Assembly (NCBI RefSeq): GCF_900113025.1
Contig: NZ_FONT01000002.1
Location: 84,997-148,996 of the forward strand
Length of the DNA stretch: 64,000 nucleotides
Source: Alteribacillus iranensis
GTDB taxonomy: Bacteria > Bacillota > Bacilli > Bacillales > Marinococcaceae
Reading direction: 5' to 3'
Below the pieces are notes generated by a model that saw only the letters and a program-made list of their open reading frames with translations, was not told where the DNA came from and ran no database searches. Positions 1 to 8,177 of the stretch are shown here, in pieces. Both the position numbers and the translations under genes were made by a program. Numbering within the stretch: position 1 is the first letter of the stretch; every line of letters starts with the position of its first letter.

Positions 1-160
1 GAATCCCGACGATGCCCGCTGCATGGTCAAGGTTTGGGAAATACCCAAGCTCGATCGGCTCTCCTCCTTCACCAGACGCCGTATCGTCCCCTCCTTGCCC
101 GCAAGCAGCCAGTAAGCTTGTTAATACAGCAATAAACAAGATTGATATCCTCTTTTTCAA
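1..160 (-). CDS. NitT/TauT-type ABC substrate-binding lipoprotein (N-terminus only)
   Basis: Only the first 53 codons are inside the window; the gene runs off the left edge. It starts with TTG at 160, preceded by AAAAGGAGTGG at good spacing. The product begins with a lysine-rich signal peptide, a hydrophobic core and the lipobox LLAAC, so it should be a lipid-anchored extracellular binding protein. The mature N-terminus (IELGYFPNLDHA) is typical of aliphatic sulfonate/taurine/nitrate binding proteins (SsuA/TauA family). It follows the permease and ATPase genes on the same strand, completing an importer. The ligand cannot be decided from this fragment. Confidence 0.75.
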   Translation of the reverse strand, partial: MKKRISILFIAVLTSLLAACGQGGDDTASGEGGEPIELGYFPNLDHAAGIVGI

Positions 161-174
161 TGTCCCCACTCCTT

Positions 175-939
175 TTAAGATAATCCCCAACGTGAAAATA
201 CTTTCTTTTCTAACCTGTCAAAAATAACAAATTCCATAATAATACCAATCGCTGCAATAATAATCATAATAGCAATTACTAAATCCATATTGTAAAAGTC
301 TCTCGCATCCATTAAGGTACGCCCTAAACCGCCCGTACCAATTAATTCAGCCGCCATTAATGCTCTCCAGCCAAATGCCCAGGCAAGACGTGTTCCAGAG
401 AGAAAGGAAGGAACCGATGCAGGAATCATTACACGCCAAACAAGCTCTGCGCCTTTGTACCCCATCGTTCTCGCTGCTCTGATTAAGATCGGCTGGACGG
501 ACTTAATTCCTAGTCGCATGTTGGAGGTCATCACCCAAGTGCCCCCTAACGCAACAATAATAATAATCGACACATTCCCGCCTCCAAAAAGCATCAGCAT
601 AATCGGAAGCCAGACAATACTTGGGATCGACTGCAAAGCAATGACGAGCGAACCAAGTGTCTCATCTGCAAGCTTCGAGCGCGCAAGCAACAATCCAAGT
701 AACGATCCAACAATCATAGCGATAATGAATCCAACGACTAACCTCTGAAAACTCGTGCCCAACGCCTCTAACAATATCCCCGTCTCAAAAAATCCGAGAT
801 ACAATTCTCTCACTGAATTGATCGGAGAAGGAAAGGCGGTCACCGAAAAAAATTCATAAGAAAGGTTAAATCTATATATGATTTCCCATATCGCGATCAG
901 TATGATAAAGAAGAGCACCCTTCTTACTGTTGTAATCAT
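175..939 (-). CDS. ABC transporter permease, SsuC/TauC family
   Basis: A 254-residue inner-membrane permease of the NitT/TauT class. Six hydrophobic segments are visible, and the cytoplasmic EAA-type loop (around residues 150-180, MGYKGAELVWRVMIPASVP) that docks the ATPase is present. The start ATG at 939 is preceded by GAGAGGAG at 7-8 bp. It lies between the ATPase gene and the binding-protein gene, so the three form one importer operon. Its start lies 68 bp inside the end of the ATPase gene, an unusually long overlap. Sulfonate, taurine, nitrate or a pyrimidine precursor are all possible substrates. Confidence 0.88.
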   Translation of the reverse strand: MITTVRRVLFFIILIAIWEIIYRFNLSYEFFSVTAFPSPINSVRELYLGFFETGILLEALGTSFQRLVVGFIIAMIVGSLLGLLLARSKLADETLGSLVIALQSIPSIVWLPIMLMLFGGGNVSIIIIVALGGTWVMTSNMRLGIKSVQPILIRAARTMGYKGAELVWRVMIPASVPSFLSGTRLAWAFGWRALMAAELIGTGGLGRTLMDARDFYNMDLVIAIMIIIAAIGIIMEFVIFDRLEKKVFSRWGLS

Positions 940-1717
940 CGCCTAACTCCTCTCTCATGACCTTCTCTATTTCTTTCGCCAGCTTCTGTTGGATACGCTC
1001 CTCTAATTCTCCAAATTCTTTGCTGGACGTTTTTCTCGGGCGTTCCATTGGCACATCAAACACTTCCACAATTCTTCCTGGCCGTGTTCCCATCAATACA
1101 ATGCGATCCGATAGTAATATGGATTCGCGTATGTTGTGTGTCACGAATACAACTGTTTTTTGTGTTTCTTCCCAAATGTACGTCACTTCTTTATGAAGCA
1201 TCGACCGGGTTTGTTCATCAAGTGCTCCAAACGGTTCATCCATCAATAAAATATCCGGGTCCAACGCTAACGTTCGGGCAATGGACACTCTTTGTTTCAT
1301 CCCTCCCGACAACTCGTGCGGGTAGGAATGGATAAATTTACTTAAATGAACGAGCTTCAAAAAATATTCTGCTCTTTCTTTCGCTTCTTCTTTGTTCATT
1401 TTTTTCTTTAAGCCAAACATCACGTTGTCTAATACCGTTTGCCAAGGCATGAGGGCGGATTCTTGAAATACAACCCCTCGGTCAGGTCCCGGCCCTGTCA
1501 CTCTTCTTCCCCCTACTTCAACGACACCGCTTGTCGGCTCTTCCAGACCAGCGATAATATTCAACAAGGTGGACTTCCCACACCCTGAAGGGCCTAGAAG
1601 AGAGACGAACTCCCCTGACTTGATTTCCGCTTGTATATCTTTAAATACTGTAAAGGAAGTATCTTTCGTTTTATCGTAAAATGTTTTCTCCACTTGGTCG
1701 ATGAGAACATCAGCCAT
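872..1717 (-). CDS. ABC transporter ATP-binding protein, SsuB/TauB family
   Basis: A 281-residue nucleotide-binding subunit. Walker A (GPSGCGKST), the signature LSGGMKQR, Walker B (ILLMDEP) and the switch histidine (VTHNIRES) are all present in order. Best match is the NitT/TauT ATPase group, which energises import of sulfonates, nitrate or similar small anions. It is the first gene of the operon ATPase-permease-binding protein. The C-terminal ~20 residues are encoded inside the permease start region and look unlike the family, which suggests the stop was moved downstream by a small mutation. The Walker and signature motifs are intact. Confidence 0.9.
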   Translation of the reverse strand: MADVLIDQVEKTFYDKTKDTSFTVFKDIQAEIKSGEFVSLLGPSGCGKSTLLNIIAGLEEPTSGVVEVGGRRVTGPGPDRGVVFQESALMPWQTVLDNVMFGLKKKMNKEEAKERAEYFLKLVHLSKFIHSYPHELSGGMKQRVSIARTLALDPDILLMDEPFGALDEQTRSMLHKEVTYIWEETQKTVVFVTHNIRESILLSDRIVLMGTRPGRIVEVFDVPMERPRKTSSKEFGELEERIQQKLAKEIEKVMREELGDDYNSKKGALLYHTDRDMGNHI

Positions 1718-1820
1718 TTATTGATCACCAACTTTTTAATTCCGATAATATTAATAAGTTTTATAGTAATAGTATATGTGGGAATGCCCCAAGTGTCAAA
1801 CCTTTTATCTAAGTTACACA

Positions 1821-1861
1821 AAAAGACTCCCGCAGCTCGTCTGGCTAAGCGGGAGTCTTTT
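1821..1861 (-). terminator. Rho-independent terminator behind the XRE-cupin gene
   Basis: A perfect 13-bp inverted repeat (AAAAGACTCCCGC / GCGGGAGTCTTTT) with a 15-nt loop. It lies between the end of the XRE-cupin gene and the start of the ABC ATPase gene, both read leftwards, so it most likely ends the regulator transcript. The A and T tracts on both sides would allow it to work in either direction. Confidence 0.85.
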
Positions 1862-1932
1862 CCATGTTACCAACTATGCGGCTTGGTTATAGAACCTAAG
1901 AAAAGGCACCGGATTGCTTACTTCTTCGTTCT

Positions 1933-2481
1933 CTATAATAAGTCCTCATGGAGATTGTTGGAGTAAATGGCTATCAATATTATTGCTGGTGTTTCTCCAA
2001 TGTTTTTCACGTAGTGAGGGACGATAGCATTCCAGCTGAATGAATCCCCTTCTTCCAATACGACCGAGTCCTCTCCCTGTTCTGCAAGAATGGTACCGTG
2101 GAGAACGAGATGACACTCTTCACCTTCATGGGCATGGGGTTCCTCTCCTGTTGCAGCACCCGGAGGCAATTCTACCTTCTGCATTCTTAGCCCTGCCCGG
2201 GAAGTCAAATGCTCTACTTTAACATTTTCCTTGTTATGAATTGTTTGCTGTCGTTCCTGCTTGCGGAACACTTTCATCCGTTGTTCTTTCTCTAAGAGTA
2301 GATAAGGAAGAGGAATGTCGAGAAACTGAGCGACAGTCTGTAAAGTATTGATGGAAGGAGAAGTATTGTTATTTTCCATATTACTAATAAAGCCTTTCGA
2401 CAAACCTGTCCCCTCACTCATTTGTGCAATTGTAATATTTTTACGTTTTCTGATCGTGCGCACAGCTGAACCTATATCCAT
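1933..2481 (-). CDS. XRE-family transcriptional regulator with cupin domain
   Basis: A 182-residue regulator. Residues ~1-55 form a Cro/C1-type helix-turn-helix (TIAQMSEGTGLSKGFISNME); residues ~110-180 form a small cupin barrel with the conserved stretch PHAHEGEECHLVLHG. This two-domain architecture is common in Firmicutes regulators whose cupin senses a small ligand. The start is taken at ATG 2481 because GGAGG lies 8 bp before it; an upstream in-frame ATG at 2508 lacks a site. The gene is divergent from a LigB-type dioxygenase, and each side carries a copy of TTCATATRAGAAAAC, so it probably controls both. The ligand is unknown. Confidence 0.9.
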   Translation of the reverse strand: MDIGSAVRTIRKRKNITIAQMSEGTGLSKGFISNMENNNTSPSINTLQTVAQFLDIPLPYLLLEKEQRMKVFRKQERQQTIHNKENVKVEHLTSRAGLRMQKVELPPGAATGEEPHAHEGEECHLVLHGTILAEQGEDSVVLEEGDSFSWNAIVPHYVKNIGETPAIILIAIYSNNLHEDLL

Positions 2482-2498
2482 ATCGATATCCTCCAAGT

Positions 2499-2513
2499 GT
2501 TTTCTCATATGAA
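2499..2513 (-). promoter_or_regulatory. Candidate operator box upstream of the XRE-cupin gene
   Basis: On the minus strand this reads TTCATATGAGAAAAC. It differs at one base of 15 from the box at 2586-2600 in front of the divergent dioxygenase gene. It sits just upstream of the regulator's ribosome binding site, where a bound protein would block expression. That the XRE-cupin protein binds here is inferred from position and duplication only. Confidence 0.45.
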
Positions 2514-2541
2514 ACTTATTTACATATTAACAAAAATATTG

Positions 2542-2570
2542 TTGACAAGCCAAGACGCTTTTTGTTATCT
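2542..2570 (+). promoter_or_regulatory. Sigma-A promoter for the LigB-type dioxygenase gene
   Basis: TTGACA at 2542-2547, a 17-bp spacer, then TTATCT at 2565-2570. The -35 hexamer is perfect and the -10 is acceptable. Transcription would begin near 2577, about 43 bp ahead of the dioxygenase start codon and just in front of the operator-like box at 2586. Confidence 0.6.
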
Positions 2571-2585
2571 TTTAAGAAATAAATA

Positions 2586-2600
2586 TTCATATAAGAAAAC
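2586..2600 (+). promoter_or_regulatory. Candidate operator box downstream of the dioxygenase promoter
   Basis: TTCATATAAGAAAAC, a 14/15 match to the box in front of the divergent regulator gene. It lies directly after the predicted transcription start, a classic repressor position. Binding by the neighbouring XRE-cupin regulator is an inference. Confidence 0.45.
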
Positions 2601-2619
2601 TTATAAGGAGAGTTGTCGT

Positions 2620-3402
2620 ATGATGCCTTCTCTATTCATCGCCCATGGGGCTCCGCTCTTGGCGATTGAAGATAATCAATATACACAGTTTTTAGAAGAG
2701 CTTGGCCGCACCCTTCCGCGTCCTCAGGCGATTGTTCTTTTCTCTGCTCATTGGGAAGCAAACACCCAGCAGGTGAGCGATGTCGATGAATACAGCACGA
2801 TTCATGATTTCGGCGGATTCCCGCGGGCACTATTTGAAATAGAATATCCTGCAAAAGGAGATCATGAGCTTTCGAAAGACATTCAGGAATTGTTTTCCGC
2901 TCATAGTATTTCCTATAATGTTCACCCTGAACGGGGTCTTGATCATGGAGCCTGGGTCGTTTTAAAAATGCTTTATCCTGAAGCGGATATCCCTGTGATA
3001 TCGATGTCCGTCAATCCAAGACTCACTCCCGCAGAACAGTATGAGATCGGAAAAGCATTATCCTCCCTGCGTGAAAGGGATGTACTTGTGATTGGGAGCG
3101 GCGGCACTGTTCATAATCTAGGGATATTAAGCATGCATGATGATAGTGATACAGTGGATGAGTGGGCACTCGAGTTTGATGCGTGGCTCGAACAGCATGT
3201 AAACGGGTGGAACCTTCCCACTCTCTTTGATTACGAAGATAAAGCCCCTGCCGCCAGCATGGCTGTCCCTCCTTATGGGAACGAACACTTTATTCCCATT
3301 TTTTACGCCATGGGAGCCGCAGATGATGTAAAAGAAGCTAAACTTCTTCATCGCAGTTACCGTTATCGCAATTTAAGCCACAGCGTGTGGCAATTCGGAT
3401 AG
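2620..3402 (+). CDS. LigB-family aromatic ring-opening dioxygenase (4,5-DOPA extradiol dioxygenase-like)
   Basis: A 260-residue class III extradiol dioxygenase homolog of the YgiD/DODA group, cytosolic and expected to use one non-haem metal. Visible family features: the N-terminal PSLFIAHGAPLLAI with its metal-ligand histidine, FSAHWEA with a second histidine, and ERGLDHGAWVVL near residue 110. The length matches the family. The start is ATG 2620, with AAGGAG 9 bp before it; a frame-open extension upstream has no site. It stands alone behind a sigma-A promoter, divergent from an XRE-cupin regulator. The natural substrate of bacterial members is mostly unsettled; a catechol-type aromatic is likely. 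Confidence 0.85.
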   Translation: MMPSLFIAHGAPLLAIEDNQYTQFLEELGRTLPRPQAIVLFSAHWEANTQQVSDVDEYSTIHDFGGFPRALFEIEYPAKGDHELSKDIQELFSAHSISYNVHPERGLDHGAWVVLKMLYPEADIPVISMSVNPRLTPAEQYEIGKALSSLRERDVLVIGSGGTVHNLGILSMHDDSDTVDEWALEFDAWLEQHVNGWNLPTLFDYEDKAPAASMAVPPYGNEHFIPIFYAMGAADDVKEAKLLHRSYRYRNLSHSVWQFG

Positions 3403-3490
3403 ACATACCATCGGACGAGACATCAAGTGAAGCCTTGAAGCGATCTCGAGCTGATGACACCTGAATCAGGACAGATATTTCTTAACTGCA

Positions 3491-3530
3491 AAAAAGCACG
3501 AAGGTGGATACACATACCTTCGTGCTTTTT
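3491..3530. terminator. Bidirectional terminator between convergent genes
   Basis: Perfect 15-bp inverted repeat AAAAAGCACGAAGGT / ACCTTCGTGCTTTTT with a 10-nt loop, followed by T-runs on both strands. It sits between the rightward dioxygenase gene and the leftward dehydrogenase gene and should serve both. Confidence 0.92.
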
Positions 3531-3535
3531 ATATA

Positions 3536-4405
3536 TTAATAGAGGTCTCTTGCATATAATTTTACTAACGCTTGGGTCCCGCTGTTCGCGTCTCCCTCTT
3601 TTGCGAGTTTTTCATAGAGTGATTTAGACAACTCCAGACCGGGGGTCATCATATTCATTTCTTCCGCTGCTTCTAGAGCGATCGTCATATCTTTAATGAA
3701 GTGTTTGACGTAAAAGCCTGGTTCAAAATCTTTTTTCAACATCCGCGGCGCTAAATTACTCAAAGACCAGCTTCCAGCTGCTCCGGATTCAATGCTTTTC
3801 AACACATTTTCTGGATCAAGTCCTGCTTTTTGTGCATATACAATGGCTTCACAAACGCCTATCATATTCGATGCTATTGTGATTTGATTCGCCATTTTTG
3901 TATGCTGTCCTGCACCTGCCTCCCCTTGCAGGACAACGTTTGTCCCAAGAATATCAAACACAGGTTTCATTTTTTCATAGGCATCTTTGTCTCCTCCAAC
4001 CATAATGGTGAGACGACCTTCTCTTGCCCCAATGTCGCCTCCTGACACAGGAGCATCAAGCGCATACAGTTTTTTCTCCTTCGCTTTCTCAGAAATTTGC
4101 TGAGCCAGCTTCGGTTTCGACGTCGTCATGTCGATTACGTATGTACCCTCTTCTGCACTTTCCAGAATACCATTGCTTCCAAAGTACACCTCTTCTACAT
4201 CACTCGGATAACCTACCATCGTAATAACGACATCCGAGCTTCGAGTGACATCTTGTATTGTTTCTCCCCATTCCGCCCCTTCTGATAAAATAGGCTGGGC
4301 TTTTTCTTTCGTTCTCGTGTATACCATGACTTCGTAGCCATGCTGAAGCAGACGACGTGCCATGCTGCTTCCCATTACACCTGTCCCGACAAAACCGATT
4401 ACCAT
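3536..4405 (-). CDS. NAD(P)-dependent beta-hydroxyacid dehydrogenase (3-hydroxyisobutyrate dehydrogenase family)
   Basis: A 289-residue cytosolic oxidoreductase. The N-terminal dinucleotide-binding motif GFVGTGVMGSSMA, the substrate-binding signature DAPVSGGDIGA near residue 118 and the catalytic lysine region GAGQHTKMANQ are all present, so the enzyme should be active. The family includes 3-hydroxyisobutyrate, tartronate semialdehyde and succinic semialdehyde reductases; sequence alone does not choose. The start is taken at ATG 4405, which follows GAGGGTG and gives the usual N-terminus, rather than 4444. It is followed on the same strand by no close partner; the nearest gene upstream is a cation transporter. 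Confidence 0.88.
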   Translation of the reverse strand: MVIGFVGTGVMGSSMARRLLQHGYEVMVYTRTKEKAQPILSEGAEWGETIQDVTRSSDVVITMVGYPSDVEEVYFGSNGILESAEEGTYVIDMTTSKPKLAQQISEKAKEKKLYALDAPVSGGDIGAREGRLTIMVGGDKDAYEKMKPVFDILGTNVVLQGEAGAGQHTKMANQITIASNMIGVCEAIVYAQKAGLDPENVLKSIESGAAGSWSLSNLAPRMLKKDFEPGFYVKHFIKDMTIALEAAEEMNMMTPGLELSKSLYEKLAKEGDANSGTQALVKLYARDLY

Positions 4406-4550
4406 ACGTATCACCCTCATTTTAGAAAGTAAGTTCAAAATCATTATAACATTGCATCTTCCTGTCTGACGAACCAGAGAGAGACTTGTGCGTTAATACT
4501 CTTCTCACCTTTAGCTCAGTTTTCTTTATACATCCTCCTCAGAAGTTCTA

Positions 4551-5465
4551 CTATAACGCCCATTTCCTATCTTTGGTAAATGACAAAGTCAGCCATTCAT
4601 CATACCCATCGAGCTGCAGGTTCCTATCCATTTCTTCTCGGACAGTATCGAACTCATCCACCGTTTGCACGACCGTTTTTTCATTCAACACAAAATCAAT
4701 CTCAATAAACACTGTCTTCCCTACCTTTGAAATTCTCACGAAAGATTCTTCGATTCTATATTTATCTTTTATTTGCTGTACGACTTTCTCAACATGTGTC
4801 TGAATGTTACCTGGTGGAGCCATCATGAGTATTTCTTTCGCATTACGAACGAACATTTGTGCCGGGACTTTCAGAAAATAGACAGAAACGGCTAAAACCA
4901 TGAATGGGTCGATGTATGGTGTAATATACGCGAACGGCGAAGCGTGGAGAATGAGAGCAATCACAAAACCTACGAGCACGGCAGCACTTAAAAGCGTATC
5001 CATCAGCCATTGAGCCGCTTCCGCTTTTACAAATTCCGAGCTTCCTTCTTTTCTTTTCATGCTCCAATAAAACAATATACATAATCCTGTTGCGATCAAT
5101 GCATAAATCGCAGCTTGTCCCAAAGCCACTTCCCGCCCGCCTTTAAACAAGTCAATAACTGCGCTCGACAACGCAAAAAGACACATCGCTATAATGGCAC
5201 TCGCTTTAAACATAATAACTAACGGCTCGATGATCCCTTTCCCAAAATGAAACCTCTCTGTATCTACTTTTTGAGTAAAAGAATACGCAAACAATGATAA
5301 AAATGATAACCCGAGACTAACGAAGGAATACAAGCCGTCAAAAATTATCATTTGGGAGTTCGCAATGATCCCCCAAATGATTCCTAACACGGAGAACAAA
5401 ACTCCTCCGAAAATAGATATTTTTAAAATATGATTATCTTGGTTTGTGTTCGATGAAGTCTGCAT
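4551..5465 (-). CDS. Cation diffusion facilitator (CDF) family transporter
   Basis: A 304-residue membrane protein with about six transmembrane helices (residues ~15-210) and a C-terminal cytoplasmic domain (~215-300), the CDF layout. CDF proteins export divalent metals such as Zn, Mn, Fe or Co in exchange for protons. The helix-2 region (IFDGLYSFVSLG) and helix-5 region (WLMDTLLSA) keep one aspartate each but lack the histidine of classic zinc exporters, so the metal may differ from Zn. The start ATG 5465 has GGAG upstream. It appears monocistronic. No regulator is adjacent. Confidence 0.85.
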   Translation of the reverse strand: MQTSSNTNQDNHILKISIFGGVLFSVLGIIWGIIANSQMIIFDGLYSFVSLGLSFLSLFAYSFTQKVDTERFHFGKGIIEPLVIMFKASAIIAMCLFALSSAVIDLFKGGREVALGQAAIYALIATGLCILFYWSMKRKEGSSEFVKAEAAQWLMDTLLSAAVLVGFVIALILHASPFAYITPYIDPFMVLAVSVYFLKVPAQMFVRNAKEILMMAPPGNIQTHVEKVVQQIKDKYRIEESFVRISKVGKTVFIEIDFVLNEKTVVQTVDEFDTVREEMDRNLQLDGYDEWLTLSFTKDRKWAL

Positions 5466-5503
5466 CTGATATGTTCTCCTTCTCTTCCCATCTATGGATA
5501 ATG

Positions 5504-6592
5504 CTACGAATTGCTAAGTCTTTGAACTGTGTCTTTTGCTTCTTCCATTACTCTATTTATTAATTCAGCGGCCGTGGACGGTTCAGCAAGCCGCGGACTT
5601 TGCCCTGACCACAAAGACATATAGTCTGTATTCAGCTCTTCTCCTGCTATTTTTCTCATATGTTTTGTTAATATATTTTGGACGGGAAAACCAGGTAGTT
5701 GACTTTCTATGTTCCGGCTGTTTGCGATAAACGAATTTTGTATCCCGCGTGCCCATTTTCCAGAAAACGCACGCGTAAGTACTGTTTTCTCTTCACTAGT
5801 TTCCATTACTGCTTGTTTGTGAGCAGAAGATGCTCCGCTTTCTGTACAGGTCAAAAATGCAGTCCCCATTTGTACTCCTTGGGCACCTAATGCAAAAGCG
5901 GCGGAAAGTCCTCTTCCATCCATAATCCCTCCAGCGGCGATCACAGGAATATCTACGTGATCAACAGTTTGAGGAATCAGCGACATGAGACCGATCAAAC
6001 TGCCTTCATGGTCGTTAATAAAGTTACCACGATGGCCACCCGCTTCACTGCCTTGCACAACGACCATATCTAGACCAGCCTCTTGAACGGCTAAGGCTTC
6101 CTCCACTGTGGTAGCTGTCCCAATTAATATGATGTTCTTTTTTTTCATTTCAGTAATCACATCATTAGGGGGCAGACCAAAAGTGAAAGAACAAACAGGG
6201 AGACGTTCTCGTATGATGACGTCCACTTGTTCCTCAAATGCTTGCCATCTATCTTCTTCCGATGGAATGGTTGGAGCTGATTGCTTTTCAATACCTAGCT
6301 CTTCTCGTACCCCTTGTAAAAAGTGATCTGCTGTTTCCAACTCTTTCCCGGTAACTTCGACTTCTTCCGGCACAAACAGGTTCACGCCAACTGGTTGAGT
6401 AGTCTGCTTTCTTACCTCTTGTACTTGTTGTTTCATTTGCTCGGCGGACAAGTAGCCGGCACCGATCATTCCAAGTCCGCCATGATTGGAAACGGCAGCT
6501 ACGAGCTCTGGCGTGGAAATACCGCCGGCCATCGGTGCTTGAATGATTGGATATGTTATATTCAGTAGCTTCGTTAATTCAGTTCTCATCAT
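5504..6592 (-). CDS. Nitronate monooxygenase (2-nitropropane dioxygenase-like)
   Basis: A 362-residue FMN-dependent TIM-barrel enzyme that oxidises alkyl nitronates and so removes toxic nitro compounds such as 3-nitropropionate. Class I features are visible: PIIQAPMAGGIS at the N-terminus, GSEAGGHRG with the catalytic histidine near residue 185, and AAGGIMDGRG in the phosphate-binding region. Two adjacent ATG codons (6592 and 6589) follow AGAGAGGG; either may be used. No operon partner is evident; it sits between the CDF transporter gene and the end of the cobalamin operon. Confidence 0.9.
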   Translation of the reverse strand: MMRTELTKLLNITYPIIQAPMAGGISTPELVAAVSNHGGLGMIGAGYLSAEQMKQQVQEVRKQTTQPVGVNLFVPEEVEVTGKELETADHFLQGVREELGIEKQSAPTIPSEEDRWQAFEEQVDVIIRERLPVCSFTFGLPPNDVITEMKKKNIILIGTATTVEEALAVQEAGLDMVVVQGSEAGGHRGNFINDHEGSLIGLMSLIPQTVDHVDIPVIAAGGIMDGRGLSAAFALGAQGVQMGTAFLTCTESGASSAHKQAVMETSEEKTVLTRAFSGKWARGIQNSFIANSRNIESQLPGFPVQNILTKHMRKIAGEELNTDYMSLWSGQSPRLAEPSTAAELINRVMEEAKDTVQRLSNS

Positions 6593-6700
6593 CTTAACCC
6601 TCTCTTTAAAACTTATATCCTTCTATACTTCTTGTCGACTCCTTTTTATTCCTTTGTTTCTATGCTGATTGTTGTCATGATAATACATAAATAGAGAAAA

Positions 6701-6731
6701 CCCAGCCGCTAGCAGATTGCTAGTGACCGGG
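6701..6731 (-). terminator. Terminator of the cobalamin operon
   Basis: On the minus strand CCCGGTCACTAGCA pairs, with two wobbles and one mismatch, with TGCTAGCGGCTGGG across a 3-nt loop, followed by TTTTCTC. It lies 17 bp past the stop of the last gene of the operon. Confidence 0.75.
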
Positions 6732-6747
6732 CTTCTATTCTTTTAAC

Positions 6748-7218
6748 TTATTCATGTCTATCTTTAGTTTGTCTCTCTTTTAACCATTCTTCCAGTTCTT
6801 CTCTTAGCACTTTGGCGCGAGAAGGATCTTTTCCTTTCGTCGAAATGGCGATATGTATCTCTTCCTCTTCAACAGAAGCCGGGAAGGCCACATTTCCGAT
6901 AGCTGGCTGATCGGCTCCATTTACGAGCTGATCGGGACGGACTGTTTGCGATATAATGTGTTGCGCTTCTGAGCTTCCGGAAGCAGAAACGGTAAGAAAA
7001 GCATCGCGTATATGCTCCGGATCTAACTTTCCTTCCATCCAGTCAATCGTTCCTTCCTTATACATCTCGTAAAGAGGAGATACTATATGAGGCGCTACCA
7101 CGATAACATTCGCAGCGGCCGCTGTCAGCTTTCTCGCTTTTCTCAGCGCTACATTTCCTCCGCCTGCGATAACGACCTTTTTATCCGTTACATCCAAGAA
7201 TAGTGGAAAATTAAACAT
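6748..7218 (-). CDS. sirC: Precorrin-2 dehydrogenase (sirohydrochlorin synthase)
   Basis: A 156-residue NAD-dependent enzyme that oxidises precorrin-2 to sirohydrochlorin, the substrate for cobalt or iron insertion. The N-terminus FPLFLDVTDKKVVIAGGGNVALRKA carries the Rossmann GGGNVA motif typical of SirC and the N-terminal half of CysG. The length is that of a short SirC with no long chelatase extension. It is the last gene of the 14-gene operon; in concert with CobA and CbiX it supplies cobalt-sirohydrochlorin. The stop is followed by a terminator. Whether it also feeds siroheme synthesis is not shown by the sequence. Confidence 0.9.
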   Translation of the reverse strand: MFNFPLFLDVTDKKVVIAGGGNVALRKARKLTAAAANVIVVAPHIVSPLYEMYKEGTIDWMEGKLDPEHIRDAFLTVSASGSSEAQHIISQTVRPDQLVNGADQPAIGNVAFPASVEEEEIHIAISTKGKDPSRAKVLREELEEWLKERQTKDRHE

Positions 7219-7232
7219 TAGACATCACCGCT

Positions 7233-8168
7233 TTAATTATACAGTCCCTCCACTACTTTTTGAAAGGCTTCAGGAATCCGAATCCCTTCCGAAGCCTCTG
7301 ATAAAGGAATCACCGTGTATTCCTCATTTTTCACAGCTGTCGTATGCTTCATGACCGGATGTTTCTCAAGAAATGCCTTCTTATCTTCTGTGCTCGTTTC
7401 TCCATAATCGATAATGATGATTTCATCCGGGTTTTCACGGCCTGCATCTTCCCAGCTGACAGAAGCCCAGCCTTTCTCTACGTCACTAAATATATTGTCG
7501 GCGCCCGCTGTTTCAATTAAGGTATTTAACATATTCTGAGCTGCGGTGTAAGGAGCATCTTCTCCACTGTCATACACAAATACTTTTTTAGGCTCCACGT
7601 TCTTTGGAATCTGCTGTTTTGCTTCATTTATTTCGGCCGTCATTTCTTCAATTAATTGATCTGCTGCTTCCTCTTCTTCAAATAGTGTTCCTATATTGCG
7701 GATATCACGAAAAAGGTCTTCCAATTGTGGATTCACCATGTTCGATGATTCCTGCAAATAGCTGGCAATCCCGTATTCTTTTAATGCTTGACGGTTGCCG
7801 GCGGCTTCATTTTGAAAAGCACTTTCCCAGCCAGCATAAATAAAATCCGGCTCTACCGCTAAAATACTTTCTTTGGAAGGATCAGTATCCGACAACACAG
7901 GGACGCTTTTGTACGCTTCTTGATAATCAGGGTGAATGCCATCATCTAAGTAAGCAGTACCTACCATGCGATCTTCTAATCCAAGCGCAAGCATGATTTC
8001 GGTCACATGCTGATTCATCGTTATCGCTCGTTGGGGTGCTTGTTCCACGATGACGGTTTCTTCCCCGTTCTCCACCTTTATTTTATGTTGTGCCTCTTCT
8101 TCTGCTTTACTCTCTCCTTGACACGCGGCCAGCAAGAGACAAGCGAAAAAGATAAGTAGTTTCTTCAT
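7233..8168 (-). CDS. btuF: Cobalamin ABC transporter substrate-binding lipoprotein
   Basis: A 311-residue class III periplasmic-type binding protein with signal peptide and lipobox LLAAC near residue 16, so it is anchored outside the membrane. The fold markers are the N-terminal VEQAPQRAITMNQHVTEIMLALG and the central long helix. The family covers BtuF and siderophore or haem binding proteins; its place inside a riboswitch-controlled cobalamin operon argues for cobalamin or a cobinamide as ligand. AGGAGG lies 5 bp before ATG 8168. It is downstream of btuC. No ATPase gene for this importer is in the operon. Confidence 0.88.
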   Translation of the reverse strand: MKKLLIFFACLLLAACQGESKAEEEAQHKIKVENGEETVIVEQAPQRAITMNQHVTEIMLALGLEDRMVGTAYLDDGIHPDYQEAYKSVPVLSDTDPSKESILAVEPDFIYAGWESAFQNEAAGNRQALKEYGIASYLQESSNMVNPQLEDLFRDIRNIGTLFEEEEAADQLIEEMTAEINEAKQQIPKNVEPKKVFVYDSGEDAPYTAAQNMLNTLIETAGADNIFSDVEKGWASVSWEDAGRENPDEIIIIDYGETSTEDKKAFLEKHPVMKHTTAVKNEEYTVIPLSEASEGIRIPEAFQKVVEGLYN

Positions 8169-8177
8169 TTCTTCCTC

